Positions 26,183 through 34,238 of a stretch of DNA of 64,000 nt are shown here, in pieces (within the stretch, counting starts at the first letter, position 1; each line of letters begins with the position of its first letter). The DNA comes from an uncultured Christensenellaceae bacterium (GTDB taxonomy: Bacteria; Bacillota; Clostridia; Christensenellales; Pumilibacteraceae). The notes beneath the pieces were generated by a model, which was not told the DNA's origin, searched no databases, and worked only from the letters and a program-made list of their open reading frames with translations. A program made the translations under genes and the position numbers. The stretch is taken from positions 66,831 through 130,830 of the forward strand of contig CAJUPB010000006.1 in assembly GCA_910588155.1 (NCBI GenBank), read 5' to 3'.

Positions 26183-29101
26183 TCAGTTTGCCTCCTTTGC
26201 GGTATCTTTCTTGATATAACCCGTCACGACGTACATCGCAACCGCACCTGCGGCAGCCACACCGATTATAACGTTTATTGCCACAAGCAGCGACTGCCAC
26301 CACATAAGACCGCCCGTTACCACGGTGTCTTCGGTTATCGAGCCGCCCATAGACGAACGAAGCAGCGTGTAGAAGATTCTCTTGTTTGCTTCCTGCAACT
26401 CTTTGAGCAAGTTGCCGTCGTCCGTTCTATTTATAAGGTCTTTAATCTGATTACCGCGCTGTCCGTCGAGACAGAAGATGTTCGTGCCTGCCGTAAGCAT
26501 ATCGGCGCCGACGCTGTAATACGTGCTTGCGACCAAAGCGTCGTCGATTATCGAACCTTCGTACGCCCACTCGCCGCGCATAACGTCCTGCATAAGAACC
26601 TTATGGGTTGCCGCATATTCCAAACCGATTCTGTTGTACGAGGTCATAATTCCGAGACCGGTACCGCGCGTCAGTGCGCCCTCGAACGGTTTGAGATAGA
26701 TTTCTCTTATGGACTGTTCGTTTGCGAACGTCGAAACACCCTGACGGTTGGTTTCCTGGTTGTTCAAAGCGCAGTGCTTGACGTTGCAGATAAGTCCCTT
26801 GCTTCTCATAGCCTTGATTATATTCGAAACCGAATAGTACGACAGGATTGCGTCCTCGGACAGATATTCCGAAGCACGGCTGCCGTAAGGCGTTCTGATG
26901 ATGTTACAGCCGGGAGCGTTGACCATTGCCACGCCCGCGAACAGAGCTTCTTCGCCGTACAGTTCGCCGAACTTGGCCTGCATAGCGTGGTCCCAAGTAG
27001 CCGTTACCGTAGGCAGCGTCGCAAAGCCCGTGCAAGCGCGCTTGTCGCCGAACTTGAATTTTCCGAGCAAGCCTTCCGGTCCTTCCGAAATGGAGTTCAT
27101 CGGTTTGTTGACCGATGCGACAGCCGCAATACCTCTGGAATCGGAGATGGATATGCAGAGGTCGGAAATGCTCATCTGGGAGATGAACGTATCCCACTTC
27201 GGGTCGTCGTAAGGAACGTCTTTCATATCGATGAAGTCGATGGGTTCGTCCAAGAATACGTCGTGAGTCTTACCCTTGTTGGCTTTGACGCCGGGTGCGC
27301 CCTCGGGTTTCTTGTATCTGTCCATACGCAGACCCTTGACGATTCTCTCGTTTGCGTGAAGCGTGGTAACCGTCGTCGGGAACGTGCCTTCCCAATCTTT
27401 TCTCGTAAGATAGGTTATCTTCTGGTCTTCGTCCGCCCAATAGTTGAGGTCGGCGTCGGCAAACCGATTGCCTACCGTTACTTCCTTGTCGTAAGGCGAT
27501 TTTTTATAGCTGTTCGTATCCGTCGCCGAAAGGTTCGGGTCGTATTCCGCCACGCAGGCGACGTCGCCGCTTACGGCTTCGCCGTTATGGTCGTACATTC
27601 CCGTCGCGCCCTTCTTGGCAAGCACGTTGTTCAAAGCTTCGTGCGCGCCGTTGCCGATTGCGAAGTAATATTTACCCGCGTCCAAAATGTATCCGCCGGC
27701 ATTGTCGTTTGCGGTTATATCGTAAGACGCCATAAGATAGCGGTCAAACTTGATTTCCGCAGTGACGGTCGCATTTGCGTCGACATCCACTTTCGTGTAT
27801 CCGACAAGCTGAATAGCGGCTTTCTCCACGCCGTGTTTTTTGTCGTAATCGGTGTAAGGGGTCTGTACGTAGAGCTGCACTACTTCCTTTCCCTTCTTGT
27901 TGTTCGTGTTCTTGACTGTTACTTTCGCCGTGAACTCGTCTTTCGCCGCATCGTAAGTCACGCTGTCGAGTTTCTGCGTAAACGTGGAATAGGACAAACC
28001 GAAACCGAACGGATAGGAAACCTCTTTCGAATAGTTCCATTCCGTCGCGCCGTCGATTGCGCCTTCCGTCGATTTTGCATTGCCCGCGCCGAGAATGCAA
28101 TCTTCGTAGCGGGTCTCGTAATATTTGTATCCCACATAAATGCCTTCTTTATACACAACATACTTCGTACCGAAGGTTCTGTCGACGGGGTTGCCGTCGA
28201 ATTGATAGGTGTAATCGCCGAAGTTTCTCATTGCGGGAGAGTTGAGCGTGTTGTTCGCAAACGTTTCCACCGTGTGACCGGACGGGTTTGCGTCGCCCTT
28301 CAAGATGTTGACTGCGCCGGGCAATCCGTAGTAACCGGGGTTGCCGTACCACAGGCAGGCGTTTACGTTGTACTTGTCGAGGAAATCGAGTTCCATAGGA
28401 AGCACGCCGTTCAAAAGTACGATAATCTTATCGAACTTGCCGGAGTCGTTTATCATTTTCAACAATACTTCTTCGTTGGGTCCCAAAGCAAGATAAGGTC
28501 TGCCGTCCACCATTCTCGTGGGGTCGGTGTTCTCCGTGCCGTAACGGGCAAACGTCACTATCGCGGCGTCGTTATACTCGTCGAACGTAGCTTTGAGCGC
28601 GTCGGTATAGAAATTTGCGGGAGATTCGCCGCGGCTGGTGAGGCTGACTTTGTAACTGTTTTTCGCATAAGCGTCATACAGTTTCTTATTGATATTGAAG
28701 CCGCCTTCCGTGAAAGCTCTTCCCGTGTCGATTACCAGCTCGTCGTTGGGCGTGGGTCCGCCTGCGCCGCTGCGGTAAATCGTGTGAGCACTGTTGTTTC
28801 CGAAGAGCGTAACGTTGCGCTCGCTTGTTTCAAGCGGCAGCGCGCCGTCGTTCTTCAAAAGAACGGCGCCCTCCTCCAATTCGTCGACGCAGTAGTCATA
28901 GGAATCTTTTATGAGTTTCCAATACCCCTCGTCATTCATACCGTATGCGCTGCCCTGCAACACCAGTCCTCCCGTCGACAAGCCGAGAGCGTCGTTGACG
29001 AGCATCGCGTAAGTATTGGCGAGAATGGTCAGCGACAGAATGAGCGTAAAAAGAAATACGCCCACGCCGGACAATCCAAGCCATAACTTGCTGTTTTTCA
29101 T
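26183..29101 (-). CDS. Double membrane-anchored GH3 glycosidase, inverted domain order (copy 1)
   Basis: 972 residues from ATG 29101 (AGGAGG eight bases upstream). One helix at each end (about 7-30 and 940-962) would anchor both termini, with the enzyme outside. The domains are in reverse order: GH3 carboxy-terminal sandwich first (EGAVLLKNDGALPLETSERN), an Ig/FnIII-like domain (GKEVVQLYVQTPYTDYDKKH), then the GH3 TIM barrel (HCALNNQETNRQGVSTFANE). The presumed nucleophile Asp is in GSIIDDALV. Inverted GH3 order is known from some ruminal beta-glucosidases; the two membrane anchors are what is unusual. Substrate unknown. Confidence 0.88.
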   Translation of the reverse strand: MKNSKLWLGLSGVGVFLFTLILSLTILANTYAMLVNDALGLSTGGLVLQGSAYGMNDEGYWKLIKDSYDYCVDELEEGAVLLKNDGALPLETSERNVTLFGNNSAHTIYRSGAGGPTPNDELVIDTGRAFTEGGFNINKKLYDAYAKNSYKVSLTSRGESPANFYTDALKATFDEYNDAAIVTFARYGTENTDPTRMVDGRPYLALGPNEEVLLKMINDSGKFDKIIVLLNGVLPMELDFLDKYNVNACLWYGNPGYYGLPGAVNILKGDANPSGHTVETFANNTLNSPAMRNFGDYTYQFDGNPVDRTFGTKYVVYKEGIYVGYKYYETRYEDCILGAGNAKSTEGAIDGATEWNYSKEVSYPFGFGLSYSTFTQKLDSVTYDAAKDEFTAKVTVKNTNNKKGKEVVQLYVQTPYTDYDKKHGVEKAAIQLVGYTKVDVDANATVTAEIKFDRYLMASYDITANDNAGGYILDAGKYYFAIGNGAHEALNNVLAKKGATGMYDHNGEAVSGDVACVAEYDPNLSATDTNSYKKSPYDKEVTVGNRFADADLNYWADEDQKITYLTRKDWEGTFPTTVTTLHANERIVKGLRMDRYKKPEGAPGVKANKGKTHDVFLDEPIDFIDMKDVPYDDPKWDTFISQMSISDLCISISDSRGIAAVASVNKPMNSISEGPEGLLGKFKFGDKRACTGFATLPTVTATWDHAMQAKFGELYGEEALFAGVAMVNAPGCNIIRTPYGSRASEYLSEDAILSYYSVSNIIKAMRSKGLICNVKHCALNNQETNRQGVSTFANEQSIREIYLKPFEGALTRGTGLGIMTSYNRIGLEYAATHKVLMQDVMRGEWAYEGSIIDDALVASTYYSVGADMLTAGTNIFCLDGQRGNQIKDLINRTDDGNLLKELQEANKRIFYTLLRSSMGGSITEDTVVTGGLMWWQSLLVAINVIIGVAAAGAVAMYVVTGYIKKDTAKEAN

Positions 29102-29150
29102 TGCATTAACCTCCTGATTATTCCGTGTAGCCTTTAACACTACCATAATC

Positions 29151-29179
29151 ATAGTAACCTATATACAACCGGCATTCAA
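29151..29179 (-). promoter_or_regulatory. Promoter of the first GH3 operon
   Basis: Minus strand TTGAAT (29179-29174), 17 bases, TACTAT (29156-29151), 50 bases before the GH3 start. Confidence 0.7.
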
Positions 29180-29181
29180 TA

Positions 29182-29234
29182 CAAAAGTTTGGATAAACAC
29201 CCCAAAATTTTGTCTGTTTTGTCCAAAAGTTTAG
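29182..29234. promoter_or_regulatory. Candidate activator-binding direct repeats
   Basis: CAAAAGTTT followed by RG occurs at 29182 and again at 29224, a 42-base offset or about four helical turns. The proximal copy abuts the -35 element of the GH3 promoter. Placement suits an AraC-type activator, and an AraC-type gene lies just upstream; assignment to that protein is inference. Confidence 0.4.
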
Positions 29235-29266
29235 CAAGTCCGCATTTTTAATATTTTTTCGCACGC

Positions 29267-29299
29267 AAAAAGACGCGAAACTGTTTTCGCGTCTTTTTT
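29267..29299 (-). terminator. Terminator after the AraC-type gene
   Basis: A long stem, AAAAAGACGCGAAA with its complement, and a three-to-five base loop; A and T runs on both sides. Confidence 0.85.
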
Positions 29300-29315
29300 A
29301 TTTTTGCGTTCGACT

Positions 29316-30104
29316 TTATTCGTCTTCTTTTTTAGCCGTCGCGCGCCTGCGAAACTCCGTCGGCGTCGTGCCGTATATATCCCTGAACTGCAAGTTCAGC
29401 GTCTTTATGTTATTGAAACCGCAATAAGAACTTATTCGCGCGATACTGTAATCCGTAGTACGCAATAGTTCGGCGGCGTCCTCGACTTTCAGGCGATTTA
29501 CGAACTTGGAAAAGCCGCAGCCGAAAACCCTGTTGAACACGTCGGAAAGATATGAATAGTTATATCCCAAATCCGCCGCCATCTGTTTCAGGCTGGTGCC
29601 CTTGTCGTAATTCAAACGGATATAGTCTATCAGCTTGACTTCCAACTCCGCGGCATTGCCTGCATCCCCCCCCCACGCACCTCTCGACAGGTGCTTGAAC
29701 GAAGAAGCGCAGATTCGATATAATGCGGAGCGGACGAGATATTTGTTTGCCTTGCCGTTTTGAAGCAAATCGATTTCGCCGCAATCCGTATAATCGAAAA
29801 ACGAACTGACGAAGCCCGACGATTTGGTGTCGTTGTAGAAATCTATGACGTAGTCGGGAGAAAATACGCACAAAAAACTTTTGGAGTTTTTGGACTCGTA
29901 GCGGTGGACGTGGTTGGGCATTATCAACATACCCTTGCCGACTTCGAGCGTATAACGCTTTTCGTACACCATACAGTCCAAAGTCCCCTCCGTCACTGTT
30001 ATGAACTCGAAACTGTTGTGAATATGTCCGACGAAATTCAAGTTTTTGTCAATCTGTGTATAGAGGTAATTTTTTCCGACGGAACGTTTGGTTTCTACAA
30101 ACAT
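29316..30104 (-). CDS. AraC-family transcriptional regulator with cupin sensor
   Basis: 262 residues from ATG 30104 (GGAG seven bases upstream; an ATG six bases earlier is too close to it). Residues 1-100 are a cupin-type sugar-sensing fold (HIHNSFEFITVTEGTLDC, GKGMLIMPNHVHRYES). Two helix-turn-helix motifs occupy the last 95 residues (LKQMAADLGYNYSYLSDVFN, then ISSYCGFNNIKTLNLQFRDI) and end in the family motif GTTPTEFRRR. It lies upstream of the first GH3 operon in the same direction and probably controls it. A run of eight G on the coding strand falls in the linker (AWGGDAG). Confidence 0.9.
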   Translation of the reverse strand: MFVETKRSVGKNYLYTQIDKNLNFVGHIHNSFEFITVTEGTLDCMVYEKRYTLEVGKGMLIMPNHVHRYESKNSKSFLCVFSPDYVIDFYNDTKSSGFVSSFFDYTDCGEIDLLQNGKANKYLVRSALYRICASSFKHLSRGAWGGDAGNAAELEVKLIDYIRLNYDKGTSLKQMAADLGYNYSYLSDVFNRVFGCGFSKFVNRLKVEDAAELLRTTDYSIARISSYCGFNNIKTLNLQFRDIYGTTPTEFRRRATAKKEDE

Positions 30105-30223
30105 TGCCATTCTCCGTTTTAAAGGTCTTTCGGATATTATAACACCGATACGCGGCAAAAGCAAGCGCTTTTGAAGCGAGACATTTTGCCGCGCACGGTG
30201 GTTTTCTGCGAAAACCGAGTTTT

Positions 30224-30466
30224 TTACAGATTATATCTGCTTCTTTTTTCACGAAGCATCCGCCGTGCCGCTATTTCGTCCTCCGTCATTCCGACGAATA
30301 CGTGACGGTACATCAATCCCGAATCGTATACGACAAGACCTTGCTTTTCCAGATGCGACATAGCGGCGCGCGCGTTACGATAGTTCAAGCCGAACGTCTT
30401 TTGAATCATAGGAACGCTCACATATCCCTTTTGTTCCGCATAACTTTCCAAATTTTCGATTTTCAC
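30224..30466 (-). CDS. Small winged-helix protein resembling the FtsK/SpoIIIE gamma domain
   Basis: 80 residues, start GTG 30466 with AGGAGG seven bases upstream. GYVSVPMIQKTFGLNYRNAR followed by AAMSHLEKQGLV matches the pattern of FtsK gamma, the domain that reads orientation sequences and docks on XerD; here it is a free-standing protein. The tail is Arg-rich (DEIAARRMLREKRSR). It is the last gene of the operon with the VirD4-like ATPase, 11 bases after its stop, so I infer that it gives that ATPase DNA sequence recognition. Confidence 0.7.
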   Translation of the reverse strand: MKIENLESYAEQKGYVSVPMIQKTFGLNYRNARAAMSHLEKQGLVVYDSGLMYRHVFVGMTEDEIAARRMLREKRSRYNL

Positions 30467-30477
30467 AATCTTTCCTC

Positions 30478-32148
30478 CTAATCAAACAGATTTCTTGTCT
30501 TTTTCTTATATTTATAGCAATACTTTTTGTCGAACGGATTGACGGGGCAGACATATTCTTTGACGCTCGAAAGCGGAAGCGAGTCTAACTCCGGACACCT
30601 ATAGAAGCGTTCCAAGCGGGAAAACATAACATATCCGCAGTTGGCTTCCGTGACTATGCACTCGCCCTCTTTGAAATGCGAAAGTCTGCTTTTGGGCAAG
30701 AGCGGTATGGTCTCTATCATATACTCCGTGATTTCCGAGTCCGTTCCGTTCAGCGCGGACAGCGGCGATATTCTCGTATACTTTCCGCATTCGGCGGAAA
30801 ACGCTTCCAGAGTATCCGGATTGTTGCTTCCGAAAAATATGTGTACGTTCAGATTGTCCCGAATGATTTCCGCGACATCGCCGCCGTAGACACTGTTCAA
30901 CTGCGCATACGATTGAATGATTAGCACGAAAAATATGCCTCTGCCGGCGCAGGCGGAAATCGTGGTTTCGAAATCGTGCAGCGGCGGGAAGTTGCCGAAC
31001 TCGTCGAGAACGAAATACGTCGGAACACGCAGTTTGCCGTCGTCTTCTTTGTCCGCGCACTCTATGAGATAGCGATAGGCATCCTGAATAAACAAACTTA
31101 TGACTTCGTAATGCACTTTGAGTTCGTCGCGGTAGTTCACGAATACGGCAATCGGTCCGTCGGAAAGTTCGGTTATCTCGAACGAATTGCAGCTTGTTAT
31201 GAGTCGCATAGCACAGTCTCGGAACACGGCAAGCTTGGTATTCAGCGCCGCGAGTATGCATTTTCGCGTCGGCTTGCCGTTTTCTATCAGCGTGTTTTTC
31301 GCCAGAACGTAGGCGCGCGAATCCGTTCCGCGGTCCGTGAAGTATCCGCCGTCGTCATACCAGGCATCGTCCCTGTCGGCAAACGTCGCCATCACCGAAA
31401 GAATGCTGTTGAACGAGAACGTATCTTCGGTTATCGGATTTTGTTTTGCGTCGCTGTCTTCCAGCATTGCCCAAAGGAAGGCTTTAAGCAAATCGCGCGC
31501 GCTGTCTTCCCAATACGGGTCGTCCTTCTTCTGCGTATGCACGAACATCTGCGCGATATTGTCTATATCGTTGCCGACCTCGTCGAGCAGCATAGACTGC
31601 GCCCTGTCCACGGCTTCGTCCAATTCCGGCTGCGAGTCGTAAATCTTGCCGCAAAACTCGTATCTCGAACCGTCTTCGGTTTCGACAAGCTTCACCTCGT
31701 CCGCGACGGACACGGCTTTGCGATACCGACGGTAAATCGGCGTCAGCATATTCCAGCACTCGCTGTGATTATAGTCGCGGAAGTTCAGAAGTTTGACCTT
31801 ATATCCCTGTTCTTTCAGCGTCGCCGCCGTCCTGCGGTACAGCTCGCCCTTCGGGTCGGAAATTATCATATTGCGCTTCACCTTCTGCCGAGCGAAAGAC
31901 ACAATCAGCGGCATCACGTATGAAGTCGTTTTTCCGAGACGGGTGGCGGCTATGCACGCGACGTGGCTTTCCTGTTCGGTATAAGTCTGCACGAGCTTGC
32001 CGTCCACATATCTGTTGCACTTCAATACTCCCGCGGGGCACAGATTCGGCAAATCGTCGTAAAGCACGGTATTGGGCAAGTCGCGCAGGTCGTCGTAGCT
32101 GACCAGCTCGGTATTTTCGTAGCCTTGCAAAAGTTTTTTGTTTATCAT
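30478..32148 (-). CDS. VirD4/TraG-like DNA-translocase ATPase without membrane helices
   Basis: 556 residues. Type IV coupling proteins pump DNA to a secretion channel. The Walker A region reads IAATRLGKTTSYVMPL, with Ala where the first Gly is usual, then MIISDPKGELYRRTA, typical of TraG/VirD4. Walker B is TYFVLDEFGNFPPLHDFET, followed by GIFFVLIIQSYAQLNSVYGG. An all-alpha-like insertion lies between (about 190-330). The usual amino-terminal membrane helices are absent, so it should be soluble. Its start overlaps the stop of the 536-residue gene (ATGA). No relaxase, VirB4 or other secretion gene is near. Confidence 0.88.
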   Translation of the reverse strand: MINKKLLQGYENTELVSYDDLRDLPNTVLYDDLPNLCPAGVLKCNRYVDGKLVQTYTEQESHVACIAATRLGKTTSYVMPLIVSFARQKVKRNMIISDPKGELYRRTAATLKEQGYKVKLLNFRDYNHSECWNMLTPIYRRYRKAVSVADEVKLVETEDGSRYEFCGKIYDSQPELDEAVDRAQSMLLDEVGNDIDNIAQMFVHTQKKDDPYWEDSARDLLKAFLWAMLEDSDAKQNPITEDTFSFNSILSVMATFADRDDAWYDDGGYFTDRGTDSRAYVLAKNTLIENGKPTRKCILAALNTKLAVFRDCAMRLITSCNSFEITELSDGPIAVFVNYRDELKVHYEVISLFIQDAYRYLIECADKEDDGKLRVPTYFVLDEFGNFPPLHDFETTISACAGRGIFFVLIIQSYAQLNSVYGGDVAEIIRDNLNVHIFFGSNNPDTLEAFSAECGKYTRISPLSALNGTDSEITEYMIETIPLLPKSRLSHFKEGECIVTEANCGYVMFSRLERFYRCPELDSLPLSSVKEYVCPVNPFDKKYCYKYKKKTRNLFD

Positions 32149-33755
32149 TGATTTTCACCTCCGAAGCCGCAGCGTATTCTTCCGTCTTTCGTATCCTCTA
32201 TATGGCGGCGAAGCAGTTTTTCCGTCAGCACCAGAGGTTTGCCCTTTTTGCCGTTCACCCTCACCGCTCTGTCCAAAACTCTCTCCACAGCGTCCATTTC
32301 CACGCTTGCCAGACTGTTTTTTCCGCTGTCGTCCAACGTTATTACGCCCACGCCGTATAGCGCGCTTTTGACTGCGAGCAAGTCGTTTGCCGCGGCGTAT
32401 TTTTCCCGAGCGGACGGCGCGGACAGCTCTACCGTGTCGCAATACTTTTTCAGATTTTTAACGTTCTTTGAATCGCAAAAGCAAATCGGCAGCACGGCGC
32501 TCAAATCGAGAACGGTTTTCGGTCGCACCAACCTCGTCTTCGCGCGCTTTCCGCTCTGCAAAAAGTTTATGACGTGTTCCGTCGTTCTCTCGTCGCAGTC
32601 GCCTTCGAACACCAAAAAGCAGGCGTTGTTTTTATCCTCGTCGCAGCTTCTGACGAACACGTTGCTGCCCGTGGGCTCGAAGTCGTATTCGCACAGGTCG
32701 GCGACGTCTATTCTCTCGACGCGGCAATCGCGCAGCGCCGATTTTACGGCTTGCATATACATATCGAGAACATAATCGGAGTCGGAGCAGACGCAGAGCG
32801 GACGATAGGACTGCAAAGCGCGCAAATCGAAGTTTTCCGCCGCGCGCAGCACCGCATCGCATTCGTCTTCCCTTTCCGAAAATTTTCCGTCGAAAACCTT
32901 CTTGTCGAACGTTATCGGACGGAACGTCATTTTCAGCGGCAAATCGACGGTTTCGCAGAACAAATCCCTGTTTGAGGAAAGCAGCAGTCTTTCCTTGTCC
33001 CGAAGCGGTATGGTTTTTCCGAAAATTATTTTGGCGTGCTGCGCCGAATAAGTATCGGGATTGAGTATACCCGTGCCGAAAGCCTTTTTCAGCAATTTGC
33101 TCTCCTCCGACGTTTCCGCCGCCGCGACGCCGTATTTGTTTGCCGCCTGTTTGACGACGGCTTCGAATGCGGTGCCGCGGGCGAACTCGGAAAAGCTTTC
33201 CATTGTTTTTTGTCTTTCGGCTTTGTCGTAATACAGCGACATAAGCGCGGCTTCCGCGCAATTCCAGCGCGCCGCCTTCGAAATATTGCGCAGTCCGGCT
33301 TTCAAGTCCTTTTCCGTAAAAAGACCCTCGCATTGCAAAAAGCCGATTAAGCGCAGAGCAATCAGCGAACCCGAAAGAGCGCACTCGTCAATCAGGCGAT
33401 ACACCGCGTTTTCCGTGGTTTTGACGCTCTTGCACAATCCGAGGTCGAAAGCCGCCGTCAGCGCCGCGCCCTTGACCGTGATTGCGGCGTGCTCCTGCTC
33501 CGTTACGTCGTCTTCGATTCCGACCATTTGCGCATATTTTCTCGTGCGAAGATAGCGCATATAGTCGTTCTTCGATTCGACGGTTCGGACGGCGGGACGG
33601 CACGTCAGCGCATAAAGCTTCTCCCTCTCGGTTTTCGGCAGCAGAAAAATTCCGCACAGCCTGTCGAAAAGATATTTGTCGTCTTTAATCAACGAGCCAG
33701 CTATGCACTCGTATGTAAAGAACTCGGACAAAACCGTTTCGTCTGTTATAAACAT
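32145..33755 (-). CDS. Unrecognised 536-residue protein with a degenerate AAA+-like carboxy half
   Basis: First gene of the three-gene operon (AGGAGG nine bases before ATG). The first 250 residues are helical. From about residue 330 the order of strands resembles a AAA+ core: a Walker-B-like strand NNACFLVFEGDCDE, a helix HVINFLQSGKRAK, a sensor-like strand LSAVLPICFCDSKNVKNL, then VELSAPSAREKYAAANDLL and a lid ending in VLTEKLLRRHIED, much as in Lon or ClpX. I see no Walker A lysine and no acidic pair, so it is probably not an ATPase. It may be a regulatory subunit of the VirD4-like enzyme. Function unknown. Confidence 0.7.
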   Translation of the reverse strand: MFITDETVLSEFFTYECIAGSLIKDDKYLFDRLCGIFLLPKTEREKLYALTCRPAVRTVESKNDYMRYLRTRKYAQMVGIEDDVTEQEHAAITVKGAALTAAFDLGLCKSVKTTENAVYRLIDECALSGSLIALRLIGFLQCEGLFTEKDLKAGLRNISKAARWNCAEAALMSLYYDKAERQKTMESFSEFARGTAFEAVVKQAANKYGVAAAETSEESKLLKKAFGTGILNPDTYSAQHAKIIFGKTIPLRDKERLLLSSNRDLFCETVDLPLKMTFRPITFDKKVFDGKFSEREDECDAVLRAAENFDLRALQSYRPLCVCSDSDYVLDMYMQAVKSALRDCRVERIDVADLCEYDFEPTGSNVFVRSCDEDKNNACFLVFEGDCDERTTEHVINFLQSGKRAKTRLVRPKTVLDLSAVLPICFCDSKNVKNLKKYCDTVELSAPSAREKYAAANDLLAVKSALYGVGVITLDDSGKNSLASVEMDAVERVLDRAVRVNGKKGKPLVLTEKLLRRHIEDTKDGRIRCGFGGENQ

Positions 33756-33857
33756 TACCTCTTACCTCCTTCGTCTTTGTAGGGAAATTATACCAAACAA
33801 CGGCTTTACGGGCAAGAACACGTCTCTTCGGCTTTTACCCGTTTTCGGCAGAAAAGA

Positions 33858-33888
33858 AAAGGAACTTGCAAAATTTACAAGTTCCTTT
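33858..33888 (-). terminator. Terminator after the XRE gene
   Basis: AAAGGAACTTG (33858-33868) and CAAGTTCCTTT (33878-33888) form an 11-base stem. Confidence 0.8.
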
Positions 33889-33907
33889 CTCCGAATAATA
33901 CAAACCT

Positions 33908-34234
33908 TTATTTTCTCGTCACAAGCACTTCTTCCAGAGTTATTTCGCAGACGTCGGCGTAAAAAAGCAAATCTTCGACGGACGGCTTGCTCTTGCCGTT
34001 TTCCCAATTCACGACCATACTCGGCGACACGTCGAACGCTTTCGCCAACTCTATCTGGCTTATGCTCTCGTCCATATCGAACTTACAGCCGTCGCAGTTG
34101 CCGTCGCACTCGTTCTTGTCGTAGTTGAGTTTTCTGCACACGAACCGCCGCAGATTCATATTGTCGCAACGCAGCAATTTCAGATTTTTCGCTGTTTTGC
34201 CCCAATCCACATATTTGCGTTTCTTCTCCGACAT
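33908..34234 (-). CDS. XRE-type helix-turn-helix regulator with a Cys-rich insert
   Basis: 108 residues. The carboxy part is a Cro/CI-type HTH (SQIELAKAFDVSPSMVVNWE, then NGKSKPSVEDLLFYADVCEI). Before it comes CRKLNYDKNECDGNCDGCKF, whose CxxxCxxC could bind a metal or an iron-sulfur cluster. The start is four bases after the fabV stop, so it is cotranscribed with fabV and may respond to lipid or redox state; this is inference. Confidence 0.8.
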   Translation of the reverse strand: MSEKKRKYVDWGKTAKNLKLLRCDNMNLRRFVCRKLNYDKNECDGNCDGCKFDMDESISQIELAKAFDVSPSMVVNWENGKSKPSVEDLLFYADVCEITLEEVLVTRK

Positions 34235-34238
34235 AAAA

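Noticed and set aside
30224..33755. Reading the VirD4-like operon as part of an integrative conjugative element
   Set aside because: No relaxase, VirB4, VirB6, lytic transglycosylase or integrase lies near, and the ATPase lacks membrane helices.
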